Below are positions 61,922-64,000 of a DNA stretch of 64,000 nucleotides, piece after piece. The position numbers and the translations under genes were made by a program. The DNA comes from an uncultured Saprospiraceae bacterium (lineage in GTDB: Bacteria > Bacteroidota > Bacteroidia > Chitinophagales > Saprospiraceae). The notes below the pieces were generated by a model. The model worked only from the letters and a program-made list of their open reading frames with translations. It was not told the DNA's origin and made no database searches. How positions within the stretch are numbered: position 1 is the first letter of the stretch; the number at the start of each line of letters is the position of its first letter. The stretch lies in NCBI GenBank assembly GCA_937944095.1, contig CALEAC010000081.1, positions 1 to 64,000 of the forward strand. The letters are read 5' to 3'.

Positions 61922-63521
61922 TAGCAGACTTAAACATTCGATTGAATCTTAAATTTTTGAAAGAGAACCTAGAGTTCTTCAATGAGAACCATATAAATAG
62001 AGGTTTTCCGACTATATGGTCATGAGGAACAAAGCCCCACATTCTAGAATCTTCACTATTGTGTCTGTTGTCTCCCATCGCCCAAAAGTAGTCTTGCTTG
62101 AAAGTATAGGAGTCTGCAGGTGAGCCATTGATTAGAATCTGTCCATTCTTAAGTTCTAATTCATTTTGCTCATATACAGAAATCACTCTTCTATACAAGG
62201 CCAGATTGTCCAGCGTAAGATTTACAGTAACGCCAGCCTTGGGAATCCATATGGGGCCGTAATTATCGACAGACCATCCTTTAGTTATATTGGGATCATG
62301 AGGAAATAACTTAATTGGCTCGGATGACTGAGGATGATAATCTAGCTTAATGTTTTCATCCATAGCTAGCATCTTTTCGCGTTGTTGCTCGGTCAGATGG
62401 AAACCGTAAAGCTGACCCGAAGACCCTACGATATCACTGTCTGTATCACCAATACCCCAATCTTTGAGCTTATTCATATTGACGCTATTAGGTGGTATGG
62501 TTACTCTATTCAGGAATTGCATTTCCTTAGGATTGATTCCTTTTTCACCATTTATATAGATTTGTCGATTCACTATTCTAAGCGTATCACCGGGAACAGC
62601 TACACAGCGTTTGATATAATGATCCTTCTTGTCTATTGGTCTAACCACAAACTCTTTGTTTTGGACTTTACTTCTTAATTCTCGATCGATGGATAGAAAT
62701 TCTCTATTTCGTCTAGCTTGACCGACGGTGTATGACCTAGAGCTTGTGACATAGACAGAATCACCTACTGGCCAATTAAACACAATAGGCTTATTTCTAG
62801 CAACACTTTCTAACTCTGGTAATCGGTGATACTTAAGGCTTGGTTTTTTTAGGTAAGATTCTTTTCCTATACCGGGTATCCGATTGTGCAGTAAGGGTAT
62901 CATAGCAATAGTCATCGGTGTACGGATGCCATAGCTCGCTTTGGATACAAATAGAAAGTCACCAACCATTAAGGACCCTTCCATAGACGGTGTGGGAATG
63001 ACAAAAGCTTCTATTAAGAACATTCTTATGAATGCTGCTGCAAAGACAGCGAATACAATAGATTCGATCCATTCTCTGAAAATAGATTTACTATAAGGGC
63101 TTTTGGACAGAAGACGCTCTAACTGTGGTTTGTCTCCATTCTTCCGAGCGACTTTCAGATCATTTAGGTAAGCCGTTTCTTTAGGATAATTGGCGCCAGT
63201 ATACTTCGCATTATCGTTAGTCGCTAACCAAGCAAAGGCGGCAGGTGCGTAGATAACAGCAGCAGCACTATGACCTAATTTGTACTTCGAAAAGGACCTA
63301 ACTAGGTTAACTGCCATTCCGGCGAATATAAAAATATTCACAATGGGGACTAGAAGTAGCAACGGCCACCAAGCAGGTCTACCAATGATTTTTGCCCATT
63401 CTATAAAATTCTTCCCAGGAATTAGGCCATTGATTGCTGGGATATCAGCTTTAGGAAATAGCAGATATAAGCTTATACTAAGCAGTACATACGAAATAAG
63501 AAAAAACAGCAGTATCGACAC
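61911..63521 (-). CDS. lepB: signal peptidase I
   Basis: Removes signal peptides from exported proteins at the inner membrane. The 536 residues are long for the family. There are hydrophobic segments at about 4-22, 51-73, 86-100 and 152-173, then the catalytic Ser179 in PTPSMEGSL, the general base Lys304 in YIKRCVAVPGD, and the family box GDNRHNSEDSR at 483-493. About 160 residues between the last two boxes form the expanded second domain often seen in Bacteroidota. The start is GTG at 63521; the next in-frame ATG is deep inside the protein. Confidence 0.93.
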   Translation of the reverse strand: MSILLFFLISYVLLSISLYLLFPKADIPAINGLIPGKNFIEWAKIIGRPAWWPLLLLVPIVNIFIFAGMAVNLVRSFSKYKLGHSAAAVIYAPAAFAWLATNDNAKYTGANYPKETAYLNDLKVARKNGDKPQLERLLSKSPYSKSIFREWIESIVFAVFAAAFIRMFLIEAFVIPTPSMEGSLMVGDFLFVSKASYGIRTPMTIAMIPLLHNRIPGIGKESYLKKPSLKYHRLPELESVARNKPIVFNWPVGDSVYVTSSRSYTVGQARRNREFLSIDRELRSKVQNKEFVVRPIDKKDHYIKRCVAVPGDTLRIVNRQIYINGEKGINPKEMQFLNRVTIPPNSVNMNKLKDWGIGDTDSDIVGSSGQLYGFHLTEQQREKMLAMDENIKLDYHPQSSEPIKLFPHDPNITKGWSVDNYGPIWIPKAGVTVNLTLDNLALYRRVISVYEQNELELKNGQILINGSPADSYTFKQDYFWAMGDNRHNSEDSRMWGFVPHDHIVGKPLFIWFSLKNSRFSFKNLRFNRMFKSANVD

Positions 63522-63639
63522 GTCTCAATTAATTTCCATAAAGATACGAAAGACCTGATGTTAAGGACCTTTTAAATAGGACTAGTCTTAGCTTATTCTA
63601 GATAAGAATCCTTAATGTTTATACCAAACAAGAATTAGC

Positions 63640-64000
63640 TCAATCCAAATCCAAGGTATATGAGGCAAAAAACTCAAAACTAGCTCCTGCACTCATGATT
63701 GCTCCTGAATTAATACTGGCTACAGCACCTAATTTCAGCTTAGTATATCGGCCACCTACATCATCTAGAATAACACCTCCATTGACGGAAAGGTCATTTA
63801 TACTAGAATAGGACAATCCTGCCCAGAAGGTCTCTTCTAATTCAAACTTTGCGCCTAATACATAATCTATCAGCTCTGGATTAACATAGTTGACCTGAAG
63901 AGATGGCTCCACATAATGATTGTAACCGAAAATTTTAGTACCCATATTCACGAAGAAATGTCTTTCTCTCTTTGCATTACCTTCTTCTAAGAAAACATTC
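63640..64000 (-). CDS. PorP/SprF family protein, C-terminal part; cut by window edge
   Basis: The last ~120 residues of a protein that starts beyond the right edge (the frame is open to base 64000). The visible part is a run of beta strands typical of PorP/SprF proteins: KRERHFFVNMGTKIFG, YVEPSLQVNYV, DYVLGAKFELEETFWAGLSYSSIND and a final glycine-rich strand pair. PorP/SprF proteins are outer-membrane parts of the type IX secretion system or of its attachment to the surface. The presence of T9SS cargo in the window fits. Without the N-terminus the family call is moderately sure. Confidence 0.72.
   Translation of the reverse strand, partial: NVFLEEGNAKRERHFFVNMGTKIFGYNHYVEPSLQVNYVNPELIDYVLGAKFELEETFWAGLSYSSINDLSVNGGVILDDVGGRYTKLKLGAVASINSGAIMSAGASFEFFASYTLDLD

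Noticed and set aside
1-64000. Mobile element, prophage or defence island.
   Set aside because: No transposase, integrase, phage structural gene, restriction or toxin-antitoxin gene is seen; the tRNA-Glu has no integrase or direct repeat beside it.

Overview
The window is a stretch of ordinary chromosome from a member of the Bacteroidota. The evidence is several type IX secretion (T9SS) cargo proteins with both kinds of C-terminal sorting domain, a PorP/SprF-family protein at the right edge, an S46 dipeptidyl-peptidase, a TonB receptor paired with a DUF5689 lipoprotein, DUF4369/DUF5106-type thioredoxins, and several exact matches to the Bacteroidota -7 promoter element TAnnTTTG a short way upstream of genes. 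The long repeat-rich secreted protein and the gliding-type C-terminal domains recall Saprospiria-like lineages, but the order cannot be fixed from this sequence alone. No rRNA, IS element, prophage, CRISPR array or recognisable defence island is present. Genes are tightly packed and several convergent neighbours overlap.

Layout. 1-2 kb: menaquinone gene menB (cut by the left edge), a Methyltransf_32-like methyltransferase and a small lipoprotein. 2-9 kb: a gliding-type secreted protein, a BASS transporter overlapping an acyltransferase, tRNA-Glu with its own promoter and terminator, and a choice-of-anchor B secreted protein. 9-19 kb: MenI-like thioesterase, arsC, miaA, an isoaspartyl peptidase, the yfhO-pyrR-pyrB group, a secreted thioredoxin, an aminotransferase and a one-domain asparaginase-like protein. 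19-31 kb: an OmpA/TSP3 protein, purEK, pyrC, ribH, a TPR protein, pdhA, recF-dciA, an oxidase subunit III, sucC and a secreted M43 protease. 31-43 kb: mdh with a peroxiredoxin-like partner, tilS, mltG, panB, dnaK, an S46 peptidase and several unknown lipoproteins. 43-48 kb: a 1630-residue secreted protein built from about ten ~105-residue repeats that alternate between two types, with a duplicated ~200-residue module. 48-54 kb: a bacterial dynamin, WbqC, a glycosyltransferase, miaE, an unlisted 47-residue membrane protein and a PIF1-type helicase. 54-59 kb: a secreted endonuclease/exonuclease/phosphatase divergent from a TonB receptor and a duplicated DUF5689 lipoprotein. 59-64 kb: a secreted subtilisin, a beta-propeller-like protein overlapping lepB, and a PorP/SprF-family gene cut by the right edge.

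How the genes fit together. The housekeeping content covers menaquinone (menB, MenI-like), pyrimidines (pyrR, pyrB, pyrC), purines (purE, purK), riboflavin (ribH), pantothenate (panB), central carbon (pdhA, sucC, mdh), respiration (subunit III), tRNA modification (miaA, miaE, tilS), replication and repair (recF, dciA, a PIF1-type helicase), peptidoglycan (mltG) and export (lepB). The accessory content points to a life on polymers: four peptidases (M43, S8, S46 and Ntn-type isoaspartyl), of which at least the M43 and S8 enzymes look like T9SS cargo, together with a probable outer-membrane uptake locus for nucleic acids or other phosphodiesters at 53.9-59.4 kb. The best candidates for something not yet described are that locus, with its palindromic control region, and the alternating-repeat secreted protein.
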